A program made the translations under genes and the position numbers. The notes under the pieces were generated by a model. The model made no database searches and was not told where the DNA came from. It saw only the letters and a program-made list of their open reading frames with translations. A stretch of 47,939 nt of DNA from JBOGIG01 sp050742455. GTDB taxonomy: Bacteria; Actinomycetota; Acidimicrobiia; Acidimicrobiales; JBOGIG01. Positions 15,346-23,600 of this stretch are shown here, in pieces. The DNA is taken from NCBI GenBank assembly GCA_050742455.1, contig JBOGIG010000067.1:1-47939 (forward strand), read 5' to 3'. Numbering within the stretch: position 1 is the stretch's first letter; every line of letters starts with the position of its first letter.

Positions 15346-18240
15346 ATGGAACCCAAGGCCCGGGGGCACAGATTTCCGAAGGGCGACAAGGAGCGCAGCA
15401 CGTCGGGCGCCTTGACCCGAGCCATGATCTCCTGGGTGCGAGACACCCTGGGTGAACCGGGCGTGCGCCAACTCCTCGCCGTGGCCGGCCTGTCTCGTCC
15501 CCTCCGGGAGCTCGAAGACGAGACAGGTTGGGTGGCTTACCGGGAATCGGGACTGCTGTTGGACGCGGCAATCGCGGTATCGGGGCGCCCGGATGCCTCC
15601 CGTCGCATAGGCGAGGAGGTAGTGCGGGGCATGATGAGCACGGAGGTTGGGGCACTGCTCCGCTCCCTTGGGTCTCCGAGCGAAGTGATCCGCAACGTGG
15701 TGGCCAGTGGTGTCAAGTTCTCGGCCGCCGTGGGCCTCGAGGTGCTCCACGTCGAAGAGTGCCACGCGGTGCTTTGCTCCCGCACCCTACTAAGCGCACC
15801 CCGGGAGAAGAAGGAGTGCGACTTCATGTCCGGCATCTTTTCTATGGTGCCGGTCATATTTGGCATGGACCCCGCCGAGGTGTGGGAGACCGAGTGCCAG
15901 CGATGGGGCGATTCCAGGTGTGTCTACAACATGGCTTGGAAAGTGGATTCGGGCATTGCGAACGATCCCCTCCGACGTATAGCCCACCTCGAAGTTGAAC
16001 TGATCGATCTCAACAAGAGGTTCGAGTCGCTCCAGTCAATGGCCACCGAGCTGGTCTCGGCCGACGACATCGAGGAAGTATTGACCCTGGTCATGCGCCG
16101 GGCCGGAGTGGCCGTGAGGGCCTCCCGTTACCTCCTGGCCGTCCAACTGGGTTCCAAGCTGAGCATTCATTCCGATGGCTTCACCGCTGATGAGGCCGAG
16201 ATCCTGGCCGGCGAGGTACTGGCCGGCGAACCCGACGACCATGGCGGATCCCGGCTCATCGTCGACGTTGCCTCGAGGGGCAGGCACTACGGGCGCCTGG
16301 CCGCAGTTTTCCCAACCGGTGGGTCGTTCTTTCCCCAGGAGCGGGACCTGCTTTCTGCCTACGCCGGCCACGCCGCCGCCGTGCTCGACACCGCTACCGC
16401 CCTGGAGGAGGTTAGGCGCCAGAACCGTACCTCGGCGGCGCTGTTGGCTCTGGCCCACGATCTTTCGGAGGCGACCACGTCACATGAGGTGGCCACCCGT
16501 CTGGTAGAGGCCGTGACCAAGGTGGTCGACTGCGACAGCGCCGGTGTGCTGCTGTGGAACATCCAGGAGGGTCGGCTGCGCCTGGCAGCCAATGTGGACA
16601 TGCCCGAAAGCGCGGTGGAGATCCTGTCCGGCCCGGGGATCGGCGTAGAGGACACCGAGGCCATGGCCCGGATGCTCGATCATCCCGAACCCAGCTTCTA
16701 TGACTACGAATCGGCCGACGACTACCACCGCCAGTTCATCACCCCGGGACGCAGTTCTTTGGCCATCGTTCCCATCGTGTGGGGGGGAACCTTTTTCGGA
16801 GTGGTAGTAGCCGGTATCCACCGGCCCTTGGTCGAAATTCGCCAAGACGGCGAGGTGGTGGAACGTCTGAGCGGGATTGCCCACCAGGCCGGAACTGCCT
16901 TGGAAAATGCGGCTCTGTTGGATCAAATCCGGCACCAGGCCCTACACGATTCGCTGACCGGCCTGCCCAACCGTGTACTCCTGCACGATCGGGCCCGGCA
17001 AGCTCTCCTGGACACGGACCGGACCTATGACCGGGTGGCCTTGGCATTCTTGGACGTGGATCGGTTCAAGAAGATCAATGACACCCTCGGTCACCGGGGG
17101 GGAGACGAACTGCTGATCCAGGTGGGACGCCGACTCGGTCAGGGACTGCGGGCTTCCGACACCGTTGTCCGGCTGGGCGGGGATGAATTCGTTGTGTTGA
17201 TGCCTCACGTGCGCCAAGCCGCTGACGCCTTCGCCCTGGCCGAAAAGATCGCTGAATCAATGGCCGCGTCCTTCACCGTCGGTGGCCTGGAGATTTTTGT
17301 GACGGTGAGCATGGGCGTGAGCGTGAGCGGGGAGGGGGGCGGGGGGTACGAGGACCTACTCAAGCAGGCTGACGTGGCCATGTACCAGGCCAAGGCACTC
17401 GGGGGTGGACACATCCATGTCTACGAGGAATCCAAGGACGCCTTGACCGGAGACGACCTGGCCCTGGAATGCGAGCTCCACTCGGCCGTCACCGGTGGGG
17501 AGTTGCGGGTCGTCTACCAAACCCAGGTCGACCTGAGCACCGGTGGCGTGGTCGGGGTCGAGGCCCTGGTCCGATGGGAACATCCGACCCGGGGAATGTT
17601 GGAGCCGGCCGACTTCCTGGCCGTGGCCGAAGAGAGCGACCTGATCGTTGACGTCGACCTGTGGGTTCTGGATCAGGCCTGCGCCCAAGCGGTCGCCTGG
17701 AGCGGGTCTTTCGGCCACGAGTTCAAGGTTGCCGTCAACCTGTCCAGTCGCACCGCCCACTCACCTCGCCTGGAGCCGGCCGTGGCTCACGTTCTCGAAT
17801 CATGCGGGCTCGACCCTGGCGCGCTGGAACTGGAGATCACCGAGCGGGTGGTGGACACCGGATCGGCTTGCCTGCCCGAGATTGTCAAGCGGTTGCGAGC
17901 CCGAGGCATAGGTGTGGCGATCGACGACTTCGGAACGGGCAGCTCATCTTTTGGGCGGGTACAGGGTATCCGGGTGGATACTCTCAAGATCGATCGCTCC
18001 CTGGTGGTGGATCTGACCATGGATCCTCAGGTTGCCCCATTGCTCTCGGCCATGATCGATATGGGTGCGGCGCTTGGCCTGCGGGTGGTGGCCGAGGGAG
18101 TCGAGGTTAGCGAGCAGGCCGATTGGCTTCGCTCCAACGGTTGCGCCACGGCCCAAGGCTTTCTTTTCAGCCGCCCCACCACTCCAGATGAAATCGAGAG
18201 TGGCTGGCTGACCTCCAACTATGACATGGCACGTCCTTAG
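15346..18240 (+). CDS. GGDEF-EAL cyclic-di-GMP protein with N-terminal sensory domains
   Basis: The protein has 964 aa. ATG 15346 is preferred over 15265 because GAGGT lies 7 nt before it. Residues 1 to about 205 form an unassigned sensory region ending in ETECQRWGDSRCVYNMAW, which recalls V4R-type domains. A short coiled coil follows, then two GAF domains (about 235-365 and 370-530). The GGDEF domain (about 540-705) keeps an intact GGDEF and an RASD inhibitory site five residues before it, so it should make c-di-GMP under product feedback. The EAL domain (about 720-960) keeps EALVRW, EITE, DDFGTG, KIDRS and AEGVE, so it should also hydrolyse c-di-GMP. No membrane segment is seen. Signals are unknown. 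Confidence 0.9.
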   Translation: MEPKARGHRFPKGDKERSTSGALTRAMISWVRDTLGEPGVRQLLAVAGLSRPLRELEDETGWVAYRESGLLLDAAIAVSGRPDASRRIGEEVVRGMMSTEVGALLRSLGSPSEVIRNVVASGVKFSAAVGLEVLHVEECHAVLCSRTLLSAPREKKECDFMSGIFSMVPVIFGMDPAEVWETECQRWGDSRCVYNMAWKVDSGIANDPLRRIAHLEVELIDLNKRFESLQSMATELVSADDIEEVLTLVMRRAGVAVRASRYLLAVQLGSKLSIHSDGFTADEAEILAGEVLAGEPDDHGGSRLIVDVASRGRHYGRLAAVFPTGGSFFPQERDLLSAYAGHAAAVLDTATALEEVRRQNRTSAALLALAHDLSEATTSHEVATRLVEAVTKVVDCDSAGVLLWNIQEGRLRLAANVDMPESAVEILSGPGIGVEDTEAMARMLDHPEPSFYDYESADDYHRQFITPGRSSLAIVPIVWGGTFFGVVVAGIHRPLVEIRQDGEVVERLSGIAHQAGTALENAALLDQIRHQALHDSLTGLPNRVLLHDRARQALLDTDRTYDRVALAFLDVDRFKKINDTLGHRGGDELLIQVGRRLGQGLRASDTVVRLGGDEFVVLMPHVRQAADAFALAEKIAESMAASFTVGGLEIFVTVSMGVSVSGEGGGGYEDLLKQADVAMYQAKALGGGHIHVYEESKDALTGDDLALECELHSAVTGGELRVVYQTQVDLSTGGVVGVEALVRWEHPTRGMLEPADFLAVAEESDLIVDVDLWVLDQACAQAVAWSGSFGHEFKVAVNLSSRTAHSPRLEPAVAHVLESCGLDPGALELEITERVVDTGSACLPEIVKRLRARGIGVAIDDFGTGSSSFGRVQGIRVDTLKIDRSLVVDLTMDPQVAPLLSAMIDMGAALGLRVVAEGVEVSEQADWLRSNGCATAQGFLFSRPTTPDEIESGWLTSNYDMARP

Positions 18241-18250
18241 ACTTGGGAGA

Positions 18251-18325
18251 CTTGGACAGCCTCAGCTTGGACAGCCTCAGCTTGGACAGCGTCAGCTTGG
18301 GAGCCGTCAGTTCGGGAATCGTCAG
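18251..18325. repeat. Five degenerate 15-bp tandem repeats at convergent 3' ends
   Basis: Units start at 18251, 18266, 18281, 18296 and 18311. The first two are identical (CTTGGACAGCCTCAG), the third has one change, and the last two drift further. The array fills the gap between the GGDEF-EAL stop and the reverse-strand nitronate monooxygenase, and its last unit overlaps that gene's stop codon. Confidence 0.9.
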
Positions 18326-19461
18326 GTTTTGGAAACCGTCCCCGATTGCTCAATGAAACGATCCACTACGTCCACGTATTCGGTGACCATGTCCAGCACC
18401 ACCTGGCGGGCCGGCTTGATCTGGTTCATACGCCCCACCACCTGCCCGACGAAATAATTCGCCAGTTCCTTGGCACCGCCCCCCGAGTGTGCCGCCCGGG
18501 AGATGCGGATCTGTGCCTCGGCTACCAAGGCGCTCTGCAAGGGCATGGCCAGCGGAGGCGGAGCATCGGGTTTGTCCCATTCATCGGTCCAGGCGCTTCG
18601 CAGCATGCGGGCCGGCTTGCCGGTAAGGGAACGGGACCGGACGGTGTCGCGCGACGTGGCTGCCAGAAACTTCTCCTTCACCGTGGGCTGGGTTTCGGCC
18701 TCATCGGTTGTGAGCCACACCGAACCGCACCACACCCCTTCGGCTCCGAGGGCCAGGGCGGCGGCGATCTGGCGGCCACTGGCGATGCCCCCGGCGGCCA
18801 GCACCGGAGTGGGAGCCACGGCGTCGACCACGTCGGGCACCAGGACCATGGTCGAGATCTCGCCGGTGTGTCCGCCCGCCTCGGTTCCCTGGGCGACGAT
18901 CAGGTCGACCCCGACGGCGTGGTGACGCTCGGCGTGGACCACGGTTCCGGCCAGGGCGGCTACTTTCACGTCCGCCTGGTGGGCCCGTTCGATCAGGGCT
19001 TCGGGGGGAGCCCCGAGGGCGCTCGCCACCAATCCGATGCGGTGGGCGAAGGCCACATCCAACAGGGGCTCGTAACCCCTCGGGTCCACCCGCATCTGGC
19101 CGATGCCTCTCATGGAGTCCGACCCATCGGGCAACTCGGGAACGCCAAAGCGCTTGAGGATGTCATCGACGAAGCTCTGTTGCCCCGGAGGCAGCAACTG
19201 GGCGATGCTCTGGCGGGAAAGTCCCCCCTCGTCGGCCCCGGTGTACTTGGACGGCAGCAACAAATCGACTCCGTAAGGACGGCCCTTGGTTTGCTCTTCG
19301 ATCCAGTCCAAGTCGATGTTCAACTGCTCGGGGGTATGGGCCACCGCGCCCAAGACGCCGAACCCACCCGCATTGGTCACCGCCGCGACAACGTCCCGGC
19401 AGTGGCTAAAGGCCAGGATGGGGAACTCGATGTCCAACATTTCTGCGACCCTGGTATGCAC
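18322..19461 (-). CDS. Nitronate monooxygenase (2-nitropropane dioxygenase) family protein
   Basis: The protein has 379 aa from a GTG at 19461, which has GGGAG 7 nt upstream; an ATG ten codons earlier (19491) is the alternative. It is a TIM-barrel FMN protein. The start FPILAFSHCRDVVAAVTNAGGFGVLGA, the segment VDLIVAQGTEAGGHTG with the catalytic His, and APTPVLAAGGIASGRQIAAALALGAEGVWCGS (FMN phosphate site) are all typical. Such enzymes oxidise alkyl nitronates, and several homologues act on other substrates or as enoyl reductases. The C-terminal 80 residues, with MLRSAWTDEWDKPDAPPPLAMPLQ, are common in the actinobacterial branch. Confidence 0.88.
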   Translation of the reverse strand: MHTRVAEMLDIEFPILAFSHCRDVVAAVTNAGGFGVLGAVAHTPEQLNIDLDWIEEQTKGRPYGVDLLLPSKYTGADEGGLSRQSIAQLLPPGQQSFVDDILKRFGVPELPDGSDSMRGIGQMRVDPRGYEPLLDVAFAHRIGLVASALGAPPEALIERAHQADVKVAALAGTVVHAERHHAVGVDLIVAQGTEAGGHTGEISTMVLVPDVVDAVAPTPVLAAGGIASGRQIAAALALGAEGVWCGSVWLTTDEAETQPTVKEKFLAATSRDTVRSRSLTGKPARMLRSAWTDEWDKPDAPPPLAMPLQSALVAEAQIRISRAAHSGGGAKELANYFVGQVVGRMNQIKPARQVVLDMVTEYVDVVDRFIEQSGTVSKT

Positions 19462-19572
19462 TGTCGTCTCCCGTCCCCGGCCCGTATCCATTTCGGGCGC
19501 TGCCCGCCCGATGGCGCAACATCCACAGTACCGGGGAGTTGGCCAAGCGTGGCCCGGTAGGATTCGATGAGC

Positions 19573-19600
19573 ACCGGCAGGGACAGACCGGCAGGGACAG
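19573..19600. repeat. 14-bp tandem duplication before the sucrase/ferredoxin-like gene
   Basis: ACCGGCAGGGACAG occurs twice in direct succession, and a degenerate third copy follows. It lies in the region between the divergent nitronate monooxygenase and sucrase/ferredoxin-like genes. Confidence 0.75.
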
Positions 19601-19644
19601 ACCCGTACGGGCCAGGGCAGCATGTCGTGAGGAGGCAACGAGGC

Positions 19645-20658
19645 ATGGTGGTGGAGACGGGTCCAAAATGTTCAACCTGGGCTCGGGACCGCAAGGTCGA
19701 TCCTATTGGCACCGCGGGAAATTATGCAGGCTTTCTCCTCATGGAGTGGCCCCTGCCGTGGCCCTCCGATGTCAAAGACATAGTGGTAATGGACCCGGTG
19801 CGGGAGGAACTGGCGGTCGCCAACGTCCGTCTTCAACTCCTGGTGCCTGGCTCTCCGGCTCCATCGCGCCAGACCCGATTGTCCCTGTATTGGCGACCGA
19901 CTCAGGCCTTGGAGCCCGGAGGTCAGGATGAAGGCTGGTTTGCCGGCTACCAGATGAGCGAGGCCAGTGCGCAGTTGAATGGGGCCGGCGCGCAGTTGGG
20001 CGACGCCGCAGCGGCCCCGGCAGAATTGGTCCCCGTGGTGCGCCACCTTCTGGCCCAGGCTCGGCACAACGGGCCGAGCCCCCGGCCTTTGTTGGCCCCT
20101 GACCGGGTTCTCATCTGTACCCACGGCTCCCGTGACACCTGCTGCGGTTCGCTAGGCATGGATCTGGTGAAGGCCATGAACGACCTGTCTGTGGCAGATG
20201 GTTCTACCTCGCCAGCTGGTCGCGCCGTGAGGTGTCGTACCAGCCACACGGGCGGCCACCGTTTCGCGCCGACGGCCATCATCTTGCCTCAGGGAACGGT
20301 GTGGGCATTCCTGGATGCTCCTACCTTGGAAAGAATCCTGGAACGGAGCGGGCCGGTGGATACGTTGGTGAGCCGTTACCGGGGTTGCGCCGGCCTTGGC
20401 ACCAAGCGGGTCCAGGTACTGGAGCGGGCGTTATTCGCGGAGGTGGGTTGGGAGTGGCTCGACTACCGCCGACGTGGGTGGGACCTGCCCGATGACGGAG
20501 TGGTCCTGGAAGCCATCGCCCCCGACGGGACAACACGGGCCTGGCGGGCATCGGTCCGCCCGGGTCGCGTGCTACCTGTGCCAGTTTGTCGCCAATCCCT
20601 GGCCGGGGCCACCAAGTTCGAGCCCGAGCTTCGATTGTCAGACCTGAGGGAAACTTGA
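19645..20658 (+). CDS. Sucrase/ferredoxin-like protein (thioredoxin-like Fe-S family)
   Basis: The protein has 337 aa. GGAGG precedes the ATG at 19645. N-terminal CSTWARDRKVDPIGTAGNYAGFLLMEWPLPWP and internal CTHGSRDTCCGSLG and RTSHTGGHRFAPTAIILPQG are the hallmarks of the Suc_Fer-like family (PF06999-type), which resembles thioredoxin-fold 2Fe-2S ferredoxins. The cysteines and the conserved His are good cluster-ligand candidates. Members are found in actinobacteria and in yeast (Apd1, where 2Fe-2S binding by Cys and His is known). The role in bacteria is unclear and may be electron transfer. The end of the gene overlaps a short repeat. Confidence 0.82.
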   Translation: MVVETGPKCSTWARDRKVDPIGTAGNYAGFLLMEWPLPWPSDVKDIVVMDPVREELAVANVRLQLLVPGSPAPSRQTRLSLYWRPTQALEPGGQDEGWFAGYQMSEASAQLNGAGAQLGDAAAAPAELVPVVRHLLAQARHNGPSPRPLLAPDRVLICTHGSRDTCCGSLGMDLVKAMNDLSVADGSTSPAGRAVRCRTSHTGGHRFAPTAIILPQGTVWAFLDAPTLERILERSGPVDTLVSRYRGCAGLGTKRVQVLERALFAEVGWEWLDYRRRGWDLPDDGVVLEAIAPDGTTRAWRASVRPGRVLPVPVCRQSLAGATKFEPELRLSDLRET

Positions 20659-20683
20659 AATTGATCCTGAGGGCAACCTGAAA
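20643..20683. repeat. Imperfect 23-bp duplication spanning a stop codon
   Basis: CCTGAGGGAAACTTGAAA (20643-20660) recurs as CCTGAGGGCAACCTGAAA (20666-20683), with period 23. The first copy contains the stop codon of the sucrase/ferredoxin-like gene, so its 3' end has been copied just downstream. Confidence 0.75.
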
Positions 20684-20736
20684 CTCCACCTCGTATCGCA
20701 AACGGATCAGAATCTCACCGTTTAGGATGTTCGAGT

Positions 20737-21282
20737 GTGGCAACCGCTTCGACCAGGCAATGGCCATCGGGCATGACTCCCCGGGTGGAACGGTTTTTTG
20801 GTTTTGTCGATCTGTGCGGGTTTAGCGACTTCAACGACACCTACGGTGACGAGGAAGCCGCCGTGGCCCTCCACGGGCTGCGGTTTGCGATCCGCGAAGC
20901 CGCTTCCGAGCATGGCGTGCGGGTGGACAAGTGGCTGGGGGATGGCGCCATGCTGGTGGCCGTGGAGCCCGAGCCCCTGCTTGCCGCCTGTGTGCGGGCT
21001 GAGATGGTCCTGCGCGGCACCGAGTGCCGCTTGGCCCTGAGGGCCGGAGCGGCCGGAGGCGATGTGATGATCTTCGAGGGTGACGACTACGTTGGCCGTC
21101 CGGTCAACTTGGCGGCCAAGCTGTGCGCCTTGGCCTACCCGGGACAGATCCTGGTGGCGGCGGACATGGCCGGGTCGCTCCCTGCTGACAGCCACGACCC
21201 TCGCCGAGAAAAGCGTTCGGTGCCCGGCTTCACCGATCTGGTCGAGTTGGTGAGCTTCGAGCTCTCCGCTGTCGTCTCATGA
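20737..21282 (+). CDS. Stand-alone class III adenylate/guanylate cyclase catalytic domain
   Basis: The protein has 181 aa from a GTG at 20737 with AGGA about 9 nt upstream; ATG 20773 is the alternative. It is only one cyclase homology domain. FVDLCGFSDFN carries the first metal Asp (D25), and VDKWLGDGAMLV carries the base-recognising Lys (K65) and second metal Asp (D69). GDDYVGRPVNLAAKL carries D117 and the transition-state Asn (N124), but K128 replaces the usual Arg. The enzyme would act as a homodimer, making cAMP (Lys plus Asp suggests ATP as substrate). The Arg-to-Lys change could lower activity. The gene is linked to the MpaB-like gene by a 6-codon mini-ORF. Confidence 0.82.
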   Translation: MATASTRQWPSGMTPRVERFFGFVDLCGFSDFNDTYGDEEAAVALHGLRFAIREAASEHGVRVDKWLGDGAMLVAVEPEPLLAACVRAEMVLRGTECRLALRAGAAGGDVMIFEGDDYVGRPVNLAAKLCALAYPGQILVAADMAGSLPADSHDPRREKRSVPGFTDLVELVSFELSAVVS

Positions 21283-21299
21283 TCCAAGGAGAGCTGTGA
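21279..21299 (+). CDS. Possible hexapeptide mini-ORF bridging cyclase and MpaB-like genes
   Basis: ATG 21279 overlaps the cyclase stop (ATGA), encodes MIQGEL, and its TGA overlaps the GTG of the next gene (GTGA). The AAGGAG for that GTG lies inside it. Termination-reinitiation along the chain would couple the two genes. Chance is possible because the frame is so short. Confidence 0.25.
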   Translation: MIQGEL

Positions 21300-22204
21300 A
21301 CCTCTCGGTACTTGACCAGCTGCGCCAGGTGGCCCTGACCCCGTTGCGTCGCTCGTTCGGAGCCGATCGCTTTGCAGAGGAGCAGTACCATTCTCCCCCC
21401 GGCGATCCCGGCCTGTTCGGAGCGCAATCCGTGGCGTGGCGGGTGCACGCCGACCCCTCGACCCTGGTGGGCGGCATCAGCGCCTTGATGCTCCAGTCGC
21501 TTCACCCCTTGGCCATGGCCGGGGTCGCCGACCACTCCGACTTTCGCGAGCGCCCCTTTGAGCGGCTGGGCCGCACGGCGTCGTTTGTGGCCGCCACCAC
21601 CTTTGCCTCTACCGAGGTCGCCGAGGCGGTGATCGCCATCGTGCGGGCGGTACATACCCATGTTGTCGGGTTGGCTCCCGATGGTCGGCCATATGCAGCA
21701 TCTGATCCCGAACTGGTGCGCTGGGTACACGTGGTTGAGGTGGCGAGCTTCCTCAAGGCCCATCGCCGCTATCATCCGATGCCGGTTCGGGGCAGGGACG
21801 TGGACCGCTACTTCGCCGAGACGGCGGTGGTGGCCGAAAAGCTGGGCGCCACCGATGTGCCCAAGAGTCGAGCCGAGGTGATCGCCTACATGGGGGCAAT
21901 CCGTCCCCACCTTGAGCGCGGGGACCAGGCCGCCCAAGCGATGCGGTTCCTGGTGCGCCCGATCGGCTCGGATCCCCTGACCAAAAGCGTCTCGGTTCTC
22001 CTTGAGTTGGCCGCCATTGGGCTCCTGCCCCCCTGGGCCCGCCGGATGCACGGCCTGGTCCTTCCCGCCCCAGTAGAGCTGTCGGCCATCCGCCCCCCAA
22101 CCTGGGCATTGCTGAACGGCCTGAGAGTCTTGGGAGGCAGTCCCGCCTTCGTGGGCGAGGCACGTAGGCGCTGCGAGCAAGCCGGAGACACTGCTGCGGC
22201 CTGA
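21296..22204 (+). CDS. Oxygenase MpaB family (DUF2236) protein
   Basis: The protein has 302 aa. The GTG at 21296 follows AAGGAG. The family motifs are present: SVAWRVHADPSTLVGGISALMLQSLHP near the N-terminus, IVRAVHTHVVG and RWVHVVEVASFL with the conserved His residues that resemble the heme site of latex-clearing proteins. MpaB of Penicillium cleaves a prenyl side chain during mycophenolic acid synthesis; bacterial members are poorly characterised and may be heme oxygenases. It follows the nucleotide cyclase closely (14 bp), suggesting co-expression. Its last codons and stop lie in the first unit of a five-copy tandem repeat. Confidence 0.82.
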   Translation: MNLSVLDQLRQVALTPLRRSFGADRFAEEQYHSPPGDPGLFGAQSVAWRVHADPSTLVGGISALMLQSLHPLAMAGVADHSDFRERPFERLGRTASFVAATTFASTEVAEAVIAIVRAVHTHVVGLAPDGRPYAASDPELVRWVHVVEVASFLKAHRRYHPMPVRGRDVDRYFAETAVVAEKLGATDVPKSRAEVIAYMGAIRPHLERGDQAAQAMRFLVRPIGSDPLTKSVSVLLELAAIGLLPPWARRMHGLVLPAPVELSAIRPPTWALLNGLRVLGGSPAFVGEARRRCEQAGDTAAA

Positions 22205-22280
22205 TTCACACTGCGGCCTGATTCACACTGCGGCCTGATTCACACTGCGGCCTGATTCACACTGCGGCCTGATTCACACT
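22196..22280. repeat. Five perfect 17-bp tandem repeats over the mpaB-like stop codon
   Basis: The unit GCGGCCTGATTCACACT is repeated exactly from 22196, 22213, 22230, 22247 and 22264. The first unit encodes the last two codons and the TGA of the MpaB-like gene. The array ends 3 bp before the convergent ammonium transporter gene. The lack of any mismatch points to recent expansion. Confidence 0.95.
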
Positions 22281-22283
22281 ACG

Positions 22284-23537
22284 TTACCGGCCTGCCCTCC
22301 CCGAGACGTCGAGCGAGTAAGCGCTCTCGGCATGCTGGCTGGTATCGAGGCCCATGAACTCGTCCTCTTCGGATACCCGAAGCCCGATGCTCTTGTGCAC
22401 GCCCTTGGCCAGGAGCCACGAGGCACCAAAGGAATAGGCCACGCACACCACCACGGCCAACACCTGCTCACCCAGCAGGTGCGCGCTGCCATGACTGGAA
22501 AAAAGTCCGTTGTGTCCGGCGGCGTTCACGCTGGTGGTGGCGAATAGGCCAACCAGGACCATGCCTACGATCCCCCCGACGCCGTGCACCCCGAGGACGT
22601 CCAGCGAGTCGTCGTACCTGAAACGGTTCTTGGCTCGTATGGCCAGCGCACAGGCCAACCCGGCGGCCGCCCCGATGGCAAGGGACGGCATGCTGCCTAC
22701 GAACCCGGCCGCTGGCGTGACTGCCACCATGCCGGCGATGGCCCCTGATGCCGCCCCCAACGTGGTGGCGTAGCCGCCCCTGACCTTTTCCACCACCAGC
22801 CAGGCCAACAGACCGGCCGCCGCCCCCAATTGCGTGTTGACGAAGGCCTGTACCGCCACGTGATTGGCGCCGAGCGCCGAGCCGGCGTTGAACCCGAACC
22901 ATCCGAACCACAAGATCCCCGCCCCCAGCAACGAGAGTGGTACCGAATGGGGAGGCATGGGATCGTGGGGCCAGCCCCGCCTCCGGCCCAGCACCAGCAC
23001 TACAGCCAAGGTGGAGAAGCCCGAGTTGATCTCGACCACGGTGCCTCCGGCGAAGTCGAGCACCCCTCGCTGGGCCAGCCAGCCCTGAGGGCTGAACACC
23101 CAGTGAGCCATGGGGGCATAGACCAGCAGGGTCCAGGCCGTGATGAACACGATGAAGCCCGAGAACTTGAGCCGGTCAGCCGTGCCACCGGTTATGAGGG
23201 CGGCGGTGATGATGGCGAACATCATCTGGAAGATCATCACTGCCAATGGCGATACCCCCAAGCCCCCCAACCCGGGAAGGGGCTGGGTCATGTGGCGCAG
23301 GCCCGACAGGCCCAGGTTGCCGATCAGGCCACCCCCGGCATCGGGGCCGAAGGCCAGACTGAAGGCGACCACGGCCCAGATCACACTGACGAGCCCGATG
23401 CACATGAAGCTCTGCATCATGATGGCCAGCACGTTCTTGGCCCGGACCATGCCTCCGTAGAACAGCGCGAGGCCTGGGGTCATGAATAAAACGAGTGCGG
23501 CCGAGCCGAGCACCCATGCGGTATCGCCTGTGTTCAT
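22284..23537 (-). CDS. amt: Ammonium transporter, Amt/MEP family, with Glu in the twin-His pore
   Basis: The protein has 417 aa with about 11 membrane helices. TPGLALFYGGMVRAKNVL at the start, the D161 segment DFAGGTVV and the late DVLGVHGVGGIVG are family hallmarks. The second pore His is H318, but the first is replaced by Glu: DFAGGTVVEINSG has E169 where AmtB has H168. The same exchange is known in yeast Mep1 and Mep3 and alters transport properties. The C-terminal cytoplasmic tail (EEDEFMGLDTSQH) is present. No glnK/glnB gene is adjacent. The ATG at 23537 has only a weak ribosome binding site. Confidence 0.92.
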   Translation of the reverse strand: MNTGDTAWVLGSAALVLFMTPGLALFYGGMVRAKNVLAIMMQSFMCIGLVSVIWAVVAFSLAFGPDAGGGLIGNLGLSGLRHMTQPLPGLGGLGVSPLAVMIFQMMFAIITAALITGGTADRLKFSGFIVFITAWTLLVYAPMAHWVFSPQGWLAQRGVLDFAGGTVVEINSGFSTLAVVLVLGRRRGWPHDPMPPHSVPLSLLGAGILWFGWFGFNAGSALGANHVAVQAFVNTQLGAAAGLLAWLVVEKVRGGYATTLGAASGAIAGMVAVTPAAGFVGSMPSLAIGAAAGLACALAIRAKNRFRYDDSLDVLGVHGVGGIVGMVLVGLFATTSVNAAGHNGLFSSHGSAHLLGEQVLAVVVCVAYSFGASWLLAKGVHKSIGLRVSEEDEFMGLDTSQHAESAYSLDVSGRAGR

Positions 23538-23600
23538 AGAAAGAATTGGCCTATCGGGTAGGGGAGGGGGACCTCGGGGAGTATGGGGCCACAGGGCGGG

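Noticed and set aside
18241..18330. CRISPR array candidate at the 15-bp repeats
   Set aside because: The units are directly adjacent with no spacers of unique sequence, and there are no cas genes. They are plain tandem repeats.
22200..22283. Rho-independent terminator formed by the GCGGCC elements of the 17-bp repeat
   Set aside because: Only 4-bp GGCC stems can form and there is no U-run. The array may affect transcription, but a classic terminator is not supported.
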